Part shown: positions 47,501 to 59,009 of the stretch, piece by piece
How the letters are laid out: each line of letters begins with the position of its first letter
How positions within the stretch are numbered: position 1 is the first letter of the stretch
Assembly (NCBI GenBank): GCA_028673005.1
Contig: CM054115.1
Coordinates: 58,863,407-58,927,406 of the forward strand
Length of the DNA stretch: 64,000 nucleotides
From: Tanypteryx hageni
Lineage: Eukaryota; Arthropoda; Insecta; Odonata; Petaluridae
Direction of reading: 5' to 3'
Translations under genes and position numbers: made by a program
Notes under the pieces: model-generated
What the model was told of the DNA's origin: nothing
The model's database searches: none
What the model saw: only the letters and a program-made list of their open reading frames with translations

Positions 47501-50500
47501 TTTACTTATTTATGAATATTTAGGGAAAAATCCTGTGAGATGGTACTTTTTACAACATTTTTAATATTAATTTACATAAAGCATCATACTATTTAAACCT
47601 TACCGTTTTATCCGCTTGGATTATCAACGCAAAAAACTATATGCTATTTTGAAGTGATTTCACAGCGTTTCTCGTAGGTATCCAAGTATGCTATGGTCCG
47701 GCCATAGTGCTACCCTGTAACGCTTTTTATATGCCCAGTTTCCTTCCCGCATCAAAACACGTGTTCCCTAGCAACATCAGGCTTCGTAGCATCTCCCTCC
47801 TTTCTCCTACAAATCCTCTCTTTTGTGCGGGGACGCGAATACGAGCCAAAATGGTGTAGTCGCACGCCGCTTAAAACGCCGGGTTTCCCTGGGAACGCGT
47901 TGCATTATTGGAACACCCCTCTCTCTTTCACCTCTCTCTCTCTCGGCATAACCACATAAGCCTCCCTCTCAAGAGAGATCTCATTCCATTAAGGGTCATC
48001 CCCGTATAAGCACGTAGAGCGCGCGACACGGGAACCGTTATATTTAACGATCCCCATTATGCGTTTCTTTTTTTTCGGATAACGACCGTTCAAAAAAAAA
48101 TAGGAGGGAAGTTTTACGGAAAAAAGAAATAGAACAGACGTGGTGGGTGGAAGGTGTGGTGTCGATCTGGAATGAGTCGGTTGAAGGAAATGGTCTCCTT
48201 CTAAAAGATTAAGTTTACTTTCTCGACTAGGAGAAGTCGTTAATTAACCGATATCTCATGCCTGATATGCCAATCCGCGGTGAGAATCTTTTTGGGCGTA
48301 GTAAAGATTCAGTTGATGTTTATGGTTGTGAAGTAAAGGGGGGCGCGAGAAATGTTTGAACAGCCCATCGAACAAGTTTCGCTTTTTTTCAAAAGGTCTT
48401 CACCGGTTGCCTCGGAGGTCCTTTCTAGAGCTCTGTTCCAATATCTCTTTCACTTTTATAATTTGGATTTTTAATGACCCACATGACTTGAATAAGCCCC
48501 CGACGACAACTTGTCCCTGAAATAGCACGCCGGTACATATGCTGCATGCTCGTTATCATCATTATAGTTCTCAAATTGAACGTTATTGCTCTAGATGCTA
48601 TGAAGACTTTATTTCTTTTGAGCTGAATTTATGGCGGAGGATTCTGACGGAATGACGACGCAGAGGGACACAATCTCCAAGTTCGTTCTCACGTGGAAAC
48701 TTCAATTTTCGTGAAGATATGAGGGCTTACCGTCGGTGTAGTAAATGACGTGTAAGTAATTGGTTGGCGGATCTTTGATAAAAAATTATAGGGAGATTCA
48801 TTTATCGGTGATTTTTTATGTACTTGCATGTCACCCTCTTAGCTGTTGAAAATTGAATGACGTCAACGATATTGGGATCGACGTCCATTAGAACAAGGCT
48901 GGATTAATTTCAGGCAAATATTCCTTTTTTTAATATTTGAGAAGTAAAATCTGAGGGAAGAGATGGCAATTACATGTCTGTATCCCGTGAGATTGGATGG
49001 TAATAGTTCAGATCCCATACAACAATTAAAGCTTAGATATATCGTTTATATTAACATAGTAAGCAAATCGGTCGATTTCTCCCTTTTCAGATCCTATTAC
49101 TCTATCGTTCTTTGAATTAAATTTCATTGTGTGGATTTACGTTTTTCTCTTTTATATTTTAAGTGATATTTTCCTCTGATTATTCCCATAAAGGGATATT
49201 TTGGGAATGAGAGTTTTATGCGTCATTTACATTTTATGCGTTGCATTTCTCTCCAAAAATTGCCGAATAAGCCTAATTATCTCACCTTTGCTCTTAAATA
49301 CTACATCGCTTTCTATACCCATTTTTGTGTCCATATAAGGATAGTCAGAAAACTCCTTGAGTTCAAAGGAAAAAAGATAAGACGAGATGAGTCCCTGGCA
49401 AACCATATCCATCCTCGCTCACCCGTCTCCAAAAAGGGTGTTGTCCCCTCGTGCCTCGTTAAGGAGAGTGTTTGCACAGTGGCCGTTACCATGACGACCG
49501 TCTTCTCCGGACCCGGCAAAAGTTGCCACGTGGTTTTCCACTTCGACAAACAGAAGAACATCGCCTTCCGTCGTGGGATACGAGTCTTGAGCGACGATAT
49601 GCCATCTTTTAGAGTTTTGTTCCTCTTTCCGGAGGTAGCCTAGCTCACTGGAGCTTTTGCCGAGTCCGTTGAGCATACATTGTTGAAGTGTGTAAGGTAT
49701 CCTTACCCCTTTTCCTTAGGGTCACTGTGCCATCATCTCCTTAGCAACACTTAAGACCATCTTTTTGAAGGGAAAGGAACTGTTACTTCCAAGGAAAGGA
49801 ACAAGACGAAATTCCTGAACTTTCGAACTCAGTTTACGATAAAACACAGTTTTATACCCACAAGTTTGTTTCTTGATTAAAAAGAGCGGCGTGGGTACCG
49901 TTCGCTGTAATGTTTCAAGAAGCTGTAAATTCAAAGCTAAACACTGATATAAAAGTGTGATTTTTGCTTGTTTGTAGAGCAAGGAATGTCTGTGACGAAG
50001 AACCAGGGAAAACATTTACCGCATTTCTTAGTCGCGAGTTTTATGACAAAAATGAGCGGTGTCACGTGTTAGCGTTGCACAGACCCATGCACCTGTAAGC
50101 GAGGACACTTTTTGAGATATGTTTACTGTTTATATGTACATAGCAACGTGTGTGTAGGAGTTAAAAAATAAACAAATGTAGTAAAGTTTGGACACGTTTT
50201 GGCTCATGTCGCCCTTAAAGACTTAAGGAATAGAATACATTTTTATACTTTTTCTTGATAACTTGACGAATTTTCAAACAGCGCTAAACTAAATTAGCAA
50301 TATTTGCTGATAATTTCAACCAAGCATCCAAATTTATGTGATATTTAAATTCAATATTTTATTTTAGTTGGTTGTATCGGAATGACACGTCTTTAAATAA
50401 TGTTCATTGCTCAACGCTGCGGAATGCGTCGTATAAACATATAATTACGGTTATTATATTTGAAACAATACTTTTATAAATACAACAGGTGATAGCATTT

Positions 50501-50502
50501 TT
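44504..50502. other. Long stretch without a recognised gene
   Basis: GC/CpG-richer patches lie at 44940-45570, with a (GA)n run near 45330-45352, and at 47690-48200, with short CT runs. Elsewhere it is AT-rich. Overlapping frames at 44916-45222, 46296-46583 and 49218-49676 were examined on both strands and show no family resemblance. If this locus lies in or near a host gene, these patches are where exons or a promoter would most plausibly be, but the sequence does not prove it. Confidence 0.35.
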
Positions 50503-50870
50503 ATTTCCCAAGTGTCTGTCCGCCCATCCGTCTGTCATCCGTATCTCAAGAACTGTTTGTCATAGAAAAATGCGGTTTACGGCATTTTGTTTCTATTAGC
50601 AAGGAGACCCCAGAAAAACTATTTAAATTTTCATTCGCCATCTTGAAACAAAATGGCTGCCGTTTAAAATATTTAAAAATTTATAACTGGAAAACTGTCG
50701 GTCGAAGAAATAAAATTATATAGACAACATATTTCGTATCTTGACAAGGGCAATTCCGAAAAATTATTTCCAGGCGCGCATAGCCGAAGTCCCCGGAGCG
50801 GGCGAAGCGAGCGGAGGGCGGGGTTTACGCGCGTAGCGCTTAGGGGCAGGGCCCATAATATTCATTAAAA
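50503..50870 (+). repeat. Family B copy 2 with a GC-rich tail
   Basis: 50503-50625 matches family B copy 1: a GTCTGTCCGCCCATCCGTCT run, CTGTTTGTCATAGA and AGGAGACCCC. The segment 50773-50850 is unusually GC-rich for the region, with GCGGGCGAAGCGAGCGGAGG and a GCGCGTAGCGC palindrome. The GCGAAGCGAG phrase also marks one end of the family D Helitrons. Confidence 0.65.
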
Positions 50871-51831
50871 TGAACTAATTTAGACTGTCTTTAAAAGCGA
50901 AAAAACTAACCGCATGTTAAAAACATCGTTTCTAAAATTTTATGACCGGAAAATTTAAGTTTGCCAACAATTTTTTCTTGTGAATACAGATTTTTCATTA
51001 ATTTTCAAATGTTATTCATAAATGTTATTTGTATGCTTCCCACTCGATCAATTTAAAAAATTGTATTATATTAATATATTAATTATATTAATATATTAAT
51101 TATATTAATTAATATATATTAATTATTTTAAAATATATACTTCAATTTTAATCATTGCAGCCATCGAATATACTGCAGCGTTACAAGGCAATATACTAAT
51201 GATACTCAATGTAAAGTTATTTGAGTGAAGAATAAAAATTTAAAGTACGGCGCGGTAATGTATCGTTAAAAGCATTCGCGTAATAGTTAATTTGGCTTTT
51301 AAAATAATATAGCGTATCTTATAAATAGTCGCAAGCTATGTATATATATTCCTCGTGTTCGGAAAAATCTGGTTGTAGCAAAATTATTTTTCCACCTCTT
51401 CGATTTTCGCCACTAGCGAACTCTTCAGCGAGTGGTTTGGATTGAACATCTGAAAGATCCGATACAACGTAAACTAAAAGTAATATTTATTCCCCACTTT
51501 TCGACGCGGAAGATCCTTCTGCAGCCTTCTTCTCACACTTATCCTTCCACCGCATCCACGAACGAGGCGAGAGTGAAAAAAACCTCCCTCACTCTATGCC
51601 AAGCGTCTTCTTCTCTTTGTCCGTCAACAACGTGTTTACAAGACCCGCGACATGAAAAAAACGTAAAAAGTGTCGGCCCATGGAAGCGGTGTGTGCCGTC
51701 GTTAAGTGAAGCGAAGATGTCCGTAGAGTTGTAAATAAAAACAAGCGACGTCGAATATAACTCACGTAACCCTTTGAAGGACGGAAAGAAAAGTATTCCT
51801 TTTCTCGTGAATGGTTTAGAATGGGTTATGA
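50871..51831. other. No gene; AT palindromic run at 51062-51125
   Basis: TTAATATATTAAT-type self-complementary repeats cover 51062-51125. 51530-51720 is GC-richer, with overlapping frames of 100 and 112 codons on opposite strands and no recognisable domain. Confidence 0.45.
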
Positions 51832-51880
51832 TAGTGGTGCACAAAATACGGCCCGCGAGCCACAACCGGCCCGCCATGAG
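51832..51880 (+). mobile_element. hAT-like terminus, single end
   Basis: AGTGGTGCACAAAATACGGC followed by CCGCGAGCC and CCGGCCCGCC resembles the Charlie-type hAT start (CAGTGGTGCCCAAACTACGG type). No partner end was found nearby. Confidence 0.5.
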
Positions 51881-52062
51881 TTAGACAATTTAAGGAAACT
51901 ACGTAACATAAAATGAAAATAGAAAATATGATGGTGTTTATTCTCCGAAACCGGTCGTGTTTCTCATTCATTTGTGGAAATTAGCAAAAATGTTTAATAA
52001 AAATATTTTTTCGTATTGTTAATTTCGTTTGAATATATTTTGTCTTTACGCCTATTCCCATA

Positions 52063-53344
52063 GGATGGGTCGTTTCAAATTTAATCAGGAATTACAGGTG
52101 GCCAAATTTTTTTTATAGAATTCTCTAATTATTTTTCATTGCATTATGTTTTGAATTGGAAAATATAATGCTAAGTACTTTAAACATCATGTTTCTTTTA
52201 AAATGCACCACCAAATACACAATAATGAAAAACATTAGTTTTACAAATTTTGTGGAACTATTTGGATCAGATATTCTCTTGGAAATAAAGCACTGAAAAT
52301 TAGTCATATAAAATTTTGAAACTATATATAAACAACGCATTACAATTTATGACCATAGTCATTCGTATTATTTACGGATTAAACACATTTTCCTCACTTA
52401 AATCGTTTATGTCTAGTAGCCCCTATACACAGCTCGCGGTACCAAGTTTTGCATGTTTCGCAGCTTATCCAGTCACCTTTTCTGAGAGGTTACAGATCAA
52501 AACGATTCCGCAGAAACCACACGGTATATCTTCATCTTCCGATGATTTGTATGAAAATTCTTCACTTGAGTCCATTAGCTAATGGGCTCAAGCAGTTCAA
52601 GTGAAGAAAACTAGTTTTCTTCGCACACGTTTTCTTACTTTTCTTGGGGATCACTACATCTTTTGATTTATTTTTAAGTTTTTTAACTTTTGTTCCTATC
52701 TCCAAATGTTACTTTCTCTTTACTCTTGTGTTTTCAACGTTTTCAGGAGATGTCAGATGACAGGCAGAATGCTTTGCTTAAACGAAAATTGGAGGTACTT
52801 AAAATATAATGTGTTTATATATTTTTGCAACATATTTAACTTTTATTTATAGTAAAAAAATTATCCCGCAATCATTCTTAAATTTACAATCCTCTAGACC
52901 TATTGGATAATACTGCAAGTGCAATGGGTTGACCGATTCAAATGGCCCCACTAAAATTGATTCAAACAGCCCCACTTGTGTCGACTTCAGATAAAAGGAA
53001 GTAGTCCTGTAGTTACGAACATAATGCGCTACTTGTACCATTGAACAGCGCAGAAGGTAGTACCGCTGTAAGTGAGACAGAGATAAAGAACAAAGCGAGA
53101 ATAATTTTAACACTAGACCTTAAATACTAAGGTTGCAATGTTACATACCGTTAAAATCAGAGCTAGTTACCACTCATCTCGATCCCTTTAACTGCGTTTT
53201 GAAGGCATGTGCAGATGTTGAACTAAATAAAATCACTTCAAGAGCATAAACAATCGTTCACTAGCAAATGACTGCTTAAATGCGCAAGACATTATGCGCA
53301 GTAGGTCAAATGCTTATTTTGATCCAAATAGCCCCACCCTACCC
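52063..53344 (-). mobile_element. Second pogo-like element, defective (minus)
   Basis: The right end, read inward on the minus strand, is GGGTAGGGTGGGGCTATTTG then GATCAAAAT, flanked by TA at 53345-53346. A degenerate partner, GGATGGGTCGTTTCAAATTT, starts at 52063 after TA. Two further GTGGGGC(T/C)-TTTGAATC words lie near 52930-52990. A transposase C-terminus is encoded on the minus strand at the low-coordinate side. The catalytic region is absent, so this is an internal deletion derivative. Its high-coordinate end abuts the reverse-transcriptase remnant. The left boundary is moderately certain. Confidence 0.7.
52394..52580 (-). pseudogene. pogo transposase C-terminal Cys-rich remnant
   Basis: The minus strand reads an acidic segment (DSSEEF, then SSEDEDIPCGFCGIV), then a frameshift, then GDWISCETCKTWYRELC and IGATRHKRFK before a stop at 52394-52396. 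Two CxxC pairs followed by W-Y-R-E-L-C match the PHD-like zinc-binding tail of many insect pogo/Tigger-like transposases ('EWIQC..C..WYHE.C'). An upstream Lys-rich stretch (IPKKSKK) could be a nuclear-localisation remnant. The frameshift and the missing DDE domain make it a dead fragment. Confidence 0.75.
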
Positions 53345-53354
53345 TAATAGATAA

Positions 53355-54235
53355 ATACATTTTATTTATTTATTCATGTAATTCCGCATACAGTGCAAGC
53401 TATTTTACTGTGAAATATTATAACGAAATAAATTAACAATACAATGCATGATAACAAATAATAATAAATAATCAAATCGGAGAATAAAATAAAAAAAGGC
53501 GAATGAAGGAGAACTAAGTTTGAGGTTTGAAGGATGAGTTAATGTCCGTAATGACTGACGAAAAGCATCCGAGTTTGGGGTCAGGGAATTAAGGAGAGAT
53601 TGGAGGCGGTAAAATAAAGAGCGCGGTATCACTGGAAGTCTTGGAGTATTTACATGCAGTAGAGTGACTGGTTGACCGAGTTGGAATACTGAAACTAAAA
53701 AGAGAGAGAAGTTCAGGCCTGTCGACTTTAGCATTGAGGATATTATAGAGAAATGAAAGATCTGATTTTACACGGAGTGAAAGAAGTGGTTCAAGAGAGA
53801 GGGAAGATAAGAATTGTTTTTTTTGGCGTTTCTAAGAGAAGAAACACGAATTTTTCAATCTTTATAAAGAAATTTAAGATACTGTCTAGAAAGGCTTGGT
53901 TAGTGGAAGTTGACATGGCCCAAATGTGGAAACAATAGGAAATAAAAGGAAAAACAATTCCACAGAAGTAGGTGAGTAGGGCAAAGGGATCCTTGATGCC
54001 AGTAAAACTGTATAAAACTCTCAGTAGAGACAGCTTTGTTCCTTATTTTAGACAAGTGTGGACTGAAAGTGAACTTACTATCAATAATAACCCTGAGGTC
54101 TTTTGATGCTCTACCCTCGCTAGTTCTTCACTATTTTGTTGATGGACAATTGGGTTAGGGCGAAGTGTGATTGCTAGCTTATACTGACACACAACTAAAT
54201 CCTTTAGTATCCTTAAATTATTCTTCCTCTATTTT
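53355..54235 (-). pseudogene. Non-LTR retrotransposon RT C-terminal remnant
   Basis: Minus strand, in order: NPIVHQQNSEELARVEH, then (another frame) SKDLRVIIDSKFTFSPHLSK, the strongly conserved 'KDLGV-D-KL-FS-H' motif of Jockey/CR1/I-type reverse transcriptases. Then YCFHIWAMSTSTNQAFLDSI ('YCSHVWG...LLDS-Q' motif), then SDLSFLYNILNAKVDRPELL and FSFSIPTRSTSHST of the C-terminal region. All three frames are used, so several frameshifts have accumulated. The 3' end is marked by an AATAAATAAATAAA tail (read on the minus strand) at about 53357-53375, typical of Jockey-like 3' ends. The palm domain and everything upstream are missing: a 5'-truncated copy. Confidence 0.85.
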
Positions 54236-54270
54236 CCACTGGATATGGCCCGCGGAGAGAGCGGAGGTGA

Positions 54271-54540
54271 CTAGGTGTACCGTCAATTCGTCGCATGGCA
54301 AATTCGTCGCAAGACAAATTCATCGCAAATTCAGGAACAGTTGAGGAAATAGGAAATATTTTGTTATTTTTAGAAGTCGTCTAGGGAATCGGATTACTCT
54401 TTCTGTGTTAATATTGCAAGGCGTGATGGTCGGAGTATGGCTGGGGCCAATATCTGCCATCGACGAATTGACGCGGGACGAATTGTCGTACGACCAATTG
54501 ACGCTACGAAATGACCGCGACGAATTGTCGTAGAACCGGT
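54271..54540. mobile_element. Element with modular TIRs of TCAATTCGTCGC units
   Basis: The left end has three successive units (TCAATTCGTCGCATGG, CAAATTCGTCGCAAGA, CAAATTCATCGC). The right end, read on the other strand, has five (GACAATTCGTCGCGG, TCATTTCGTAGCG, TCAATTGGTCGTAC, GACAATTCGTCCCGCG, TCAATTCGTCGATGG). Each terminus is thus a short tandem array in inverted orientation. GGTGA occurs just outside both ends and may be a 5-bp duplication. The central part of about 140 bp has no coding capacity. Superfamily unassigned. Confidence 0.65.
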
Positions 54541-54612
54541 GAGCTATGTGGCCCACGATGAGTGGCGAAAAGGGTTATGTATCCCTCGAGCTGAAAAGTT
54601 TTGCAACCACTG
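54541..54612 (-). mobile_element. hAT-like terminus
   Basis: Read on the minus strand it begins CAGTGGTTGCAAAACTTTTC and continues with GCCACTCATCGTGGGCCAC, a Charlie-like hAT start. The modular-TIR element lies directly upstream and may have inserted into this hAT copy. The opposite end is not identified. Confidence 0.55.
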
Positions 54613-54900
54613 GGTTCAGATATGGATACAAACTACGGCCCTCGGGCATGCGGCCCTCGAAGGTGATGGTGAGGCGATCCGTAATATTTAACGTGATTTC
54701 ATTTTTTAAATTGCAATTATAGCAAAAAACTATTGAGTGTTGAAACATAAACGCTAAATACTGCTTTGGCTCGGTTTTTGCTTGCATTATAGTACAGAAT
54801 CTTTAGGTATCTTCCGATGTTACCTATCACGCGGCCCGCTGAAGCATTCGCGACTTACAATGCGGCTCTCCGTGTGGGATAATTTGCCAAACCCATGGGT
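54613..54900. mobile_element. Possible second hAT-like MITE
   Basis: The left part has ACAAACTACGGCCCTCGG and CATGCGGCCCTCGAAGG. The right part has CACGCGGCCCGCTGAAGC and ATGCGGCTCTCC. Opposed GCGGCCC blocks suggest a short hAT-type element, but the terminal CAG and duplications are not clear. Confidence 0.4.
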
Positions 54901-56639
54901 TAGGAGAAAAAGAGAGAGTGAGAAAGGGAGAAGGATGGCATTGTATGGAACTGGTTTGCGTCGGTCTTCTCCGAGCTAATGTACCTGATTCACAGATAGG
55001 AGTCGAGGGCGTGGGTGAGTATACCCCTGCGTGTGACCAATAAAATCTCAAGACCCTTTCTCTTCGGTATCCGATGGTAATTCGGGGTACTTCGAACAGG
55101 ACGGAATCTCTCGACCGATCATACTTTCGGGCCCTGGTTTCGAAGTAAGGTCGGACCCACGAACGTGAGAGTTCGAAGTTGACCGTAGCCCCATTTGCAC
55201 GATCGCAGGAATAGATCAAGTTTATGTCGTGAAACGATTAAATGGGATTTTAGGATTTAGTGACTCGCACGGCGCACGCATCATTGTTAATGCGAAAACA
55301 CTGGTTAACATCCTATTTGTTATTTACCTGTTGTAAATGTTTTGATGGTGCATGAGAATTGCAATTGTTTTTAACCCTTTACTGCCCAATTTCAGCTTGA
55401 AATTGAAGCTACATGCTACATGATTAATTTTTGAACATATTTGTGCATCTTTAACATTTATGCTTCAGCGTAGCATATACTCGATATCGACTGATCCACG
55501 ATAATAAATGATAATTTTGAAAACTTAGGGCAATTCAATTTATAGTAAAAATCGCAAAGTAAATTTCAAGTCTATAATTTGTGCAGAGAATGAAAAAGTT
55601 GCTGAAGTTGCTCAACATTTTTTCGTGATTTGCTTCTACAACCATTATCATTCCAAATGAAGAGTTGTAATAACTGACGAATTTATTAATTAATTCCCGC
55701 TATTATCAGCTCCTTTACTTCGGATAAATTGGCATATCTTGTCTTTCTAGCTTTCTCGTGCTCATTAAATCATGTCAATCGGTGGTCGTTAGTTGAATGA
55801 TTACCTATATTGAAAAAGGTGCTTCACTTTTCGGAAAAAATTGTAACAGAAACGAATACACGGTGTAAAATAGTCTCATTGCCTACTTGTTATCGAAAAA
55901 TCTTCAACCGAAAATTCTTAAATATTCATCAGTAAGTAATTAAGTATCATTCGTAAATTATTGGTGTATTTAGGGATTTCTGTAAATTGTTGACAAATAA
56001 TGTTCAAACCTTACTCAAAAATTCATAAATTCCACAGTCAGTTTCTCAAATTTAATTTTTTCCTTTACTATTGCAGGAATATTGTTTTAAATGCCCTATA
56101 TGGTACAGCAAAATTATTACTCACCTAAAAATTGTGCAGAATATTATCCGTAGATTAGGATCAACGACAGAAACTCTAAATTCGCCGGCATATCTCCTGA
56201 AGATATTGAATACCTATTAGCATTTCTCACTTAGTCTTTAAATTCTTGATGCTTGAAATACTAAGCGGGTGAAAATCACGCAGCAATGAATCATCTTCAA
56301 TTTACGCATTAAAACTGCATTTCGACTGCTTAATCACAACACTCAAAACGCTTTTTAATAGGCGTTATGTTTTGAAGGTTAACGTCCGATTATAAATGTC
56401 CAGTGAAAGGTCACACGTATGCACTCAGACCGTGGCAAATCGGAAGTTCTCTTCGTGTGAAAGAAAGCGAATATCGCCATGTCGCGGAACGAGTGAATTT
56501 CACGTGTCGAGAAAATTCCGTGTGAACAGAAAGCGGGTCACGTGACCCCCAGCTTTTCGTGTTTTTTTATTTCGTTCGTACCATCCCTAAAATCCCTCTG
56601 AACCCGTGAAATTCGAAGATTTATCTTTGGACGCGGGGA
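54901..56639. other. No gene seen
   Basis: Mixed to 55250, with an isolated minus-strand frame of 130 codons at 54827-55219 partly over hAT-like sequence, then AT-rich. No domain recognised. Confidence 0.4.
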
Positions 56640-56780
56640 AACTAATGACTCTGACCCCTTCTCGCCACCTCCACCCCAAAACACCCTCACCTCTTCCCCA
56701 CCTATCTCTCCTTCCCCTCTTCTTTTCTTCTCTACACTAAGAACCGCACCCTATTCGAAACCTTCCCTTCTCTCGTCCCG
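56640..56780. repeat. Pyrimidine-rich tract
   Basis: About 140 bp of C/T-rich sequence, followed by a GC-richer patch to 57060 without recognisable genes. Confidence 0.8.
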
Positions 56781-57226
56781 CTTGTGTGTTTGTGTACACA
56801 CCTCCGCCCACGCCTTCCACTCAACCATCAGAAAACCCTCGTCCCTCCTGCCGTCTGTGCGAAACAATGGAAGGCCGACTCCCGTCAGCTTAAAGGAAGT
56901 GCCGTGAAGGATAGGCGGTGTGTTACGTACGAGTCCCATAAGAAAGTCTCCGGGCTTCATCCGATAGTAATTCGATTCCGATATCCAAGGACCACCGCTT
57001 AACAAAATGGCCTCCCGTATAATGCCACTGAGGTGGGGGGAGGAGAGGGGCTCGCGGAAGTTGTTTGGTGATTTACGTCGCATTCGAGGTTTGAATAGTT
57101 AGCGGGCCATTATTTTATTCTTAAGTCATTCCGAATGAAATGATTTGACCGGAACGTAATTCTTAACTCTTTCCCATTCATTTAATTGCTGAATTTCAGT
57201 ATCCGAACTAGGTGCAAAATTTGTTG

Positions 57227-57466
57227 TGGGAATGGGTGTAACTTGGAATAAAACAAATTGCACGCGGTTTTATGAATCGTGTTTTAATTCCAAAAATTTA
57301 AATTTAAGAAACTTGACCATTTCCACAGTTTTAAATTCCATAAACTTAGTGCTATTTCCACAAATTTAAATTATTATTTATTTCCACAATTTTAAATTTA
57401 TGGAAATGGTGCCAAGTTTATAAAACCATGAGCAATTTGTTGTATTTCAAATGATACCCATTCCCC
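57227..57466. mobile_element. 240-bp TIR element (MITE)
   Basis: The left arm reads GGGAATGGGTGTAACTTGG, then ACAAATTGCACGCGGTTTTA. The right arm, read inward, is GGGGAATGGGTATCATTTG, then ACAAATTGCTCATGGTTTTA. Inverted repeats run about 50 bp with scattered mismatches. The interior repeats TTTCCACA-TTTTAAAT words in both orientations. TA follows the right end; the left flank is less clear. Probably Tc1/mariner-type, non-autonomous. Confidence 0.7.
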
Positions 57467-58567
57467 TATTATGGAATTTCGCCAGATATCGGTCTCTTCA
57501 GTGAATTACAAATTATGTCGCTTGGAATTTTGCGAAATTAGTTTCTTCGCGAATTCAGATTATCCCGAGTTGTTAAGAATGACTCGCTCTTTTATGGAAT
57601 TTTCAAGTAATGACTTGCTTTATCTGTAAATCGCATCGAATAATCTTTCTTAAAATTCATGCCGAAAAGGTGAAATATATTTTGTAGGATTTGAAAATAT
57701 GTTTATTGGACATATCTCGTCGTTCGCGGCAGATCGATCTTACTCAAACCTATGAATGGGTGGTTATTTAATCCTTTCTGGAAAAAAAATAAATTTAGAA
57801 AATTTATTTCCTTTGATTCTCTTCAGCTTTCCTGAAATACAAAATTCCGAAATGCTTGAGTAAGAGATTAGTTGCGTCAGTCTTAACATGTGACATACCA
57901 GGGAATCAGTTAAGAATATTTTAATAGTCGTTTTTTATATCACGTGAGCATTGAGGTATGCACGCAATACTTACCAGTTCGTATGGCTGAGTGAAATAAG
58001 TAAATATTAACTGTAAACTTAAATCCTATTCAAATGAGCTCTAAAATTCAGCTTCAAACGTTGGAAAGTATATTACCTTTGGTGAAGTATTTAGAATAGC
58101 AGCATCATTTCGCCACACTAGTATCACTTAAAATTATACGTGTTTTATAGCCGATAAAATGTTTATTAAAAAGCCTGTTTTGAAAAATATCTTATTTAGG
58201 ATAAGGGTAATTAAAAGATAAATATGTAAAAGATGGAGTTTGCTTCCTACAAACTCTTTATAAGACCCATCTTGTATTTATCCATCTGCATTCCTATTTA
58301 GTTTCATTTTGGCACGGTACATAGAGTAGAGAATATACATAAAATATAATGGTAGAAAATGACTCCGCGATAGAATCATATTAGCAATATTTGCGGCTTC
58401 ATATAAAATGTAGAAAAATGAGCATCGGCAGTAACAACATATTGGAATGATACAAACGATCGCTTCCGGAAATGGTCGCGCCAACTATTTCCCATTTCTT
58501 TGGAAGACATTTCCTCTCTGACATCTCGAATGTTTTTCTATATAGAAACATACATGTTTAGTGTATA
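57467..58567. other. No gene seen
   Basis: AT-rich sequence. No coding or repeat content recognised. Confidence 0.45.
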
Positions 58568-58907
58568 TCTCATATATTTTCAAGGCTATGTTTGTTTGTA
58601 TGTTTGTTTGCTAAAAACTCAAGATCGACTTGACGTATATTCACCAAATTTTTAATACAGAAACTTGCAATTAGAAATTAACTAATGCACTACTTTTTAA
58701 TCCTTTCTCTACAGAATAAAGCCTTAAAAAAGTAATTTAAAATTTCAACTGCAGTTGTTAAGCCTTCAAAATAGACAAAAGAATAGCGTTATTCCTTTCC
58801 CGCTTTCTTTGTCATCATCGTAGCAACAGGTACATAACAACGTGTAAATATATATGAAAAACAACGCAATCGTTATTAATTATAGAATACTTCCTTTTTG
58901 GTAAATG

Positions 58908-58961
58908 GAATTAACTCCTTAACCGTAAAATTAATTAATTTTACGGTTAAGGAGTTAATTC
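58908..58961. repeat. Perfect 54-bp palindrome
   Basis: The 27-base arm 58908-58934 (GAATTAACTCCTTAACCGTA then AAATTAA) is followed without a spacer by its exact complement to 58961. TTAA sits near both edges (58911-58914 and 58955-58958). Confidence 0.95.
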
Positions 58962-59009
58962 TATTTAACATCAATTTCGCCGTAGTGTCCATCTTTACTT
59001 ATTTATTTC

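Noticed and set aside
49218..49676. 141-codon plus-strand frame with overlapping minus-strand frames
   Set aside because: Non-repetitive and worth a look, but I recognise no domain on either strand, and three frames are open together, which argues against selection on any one.
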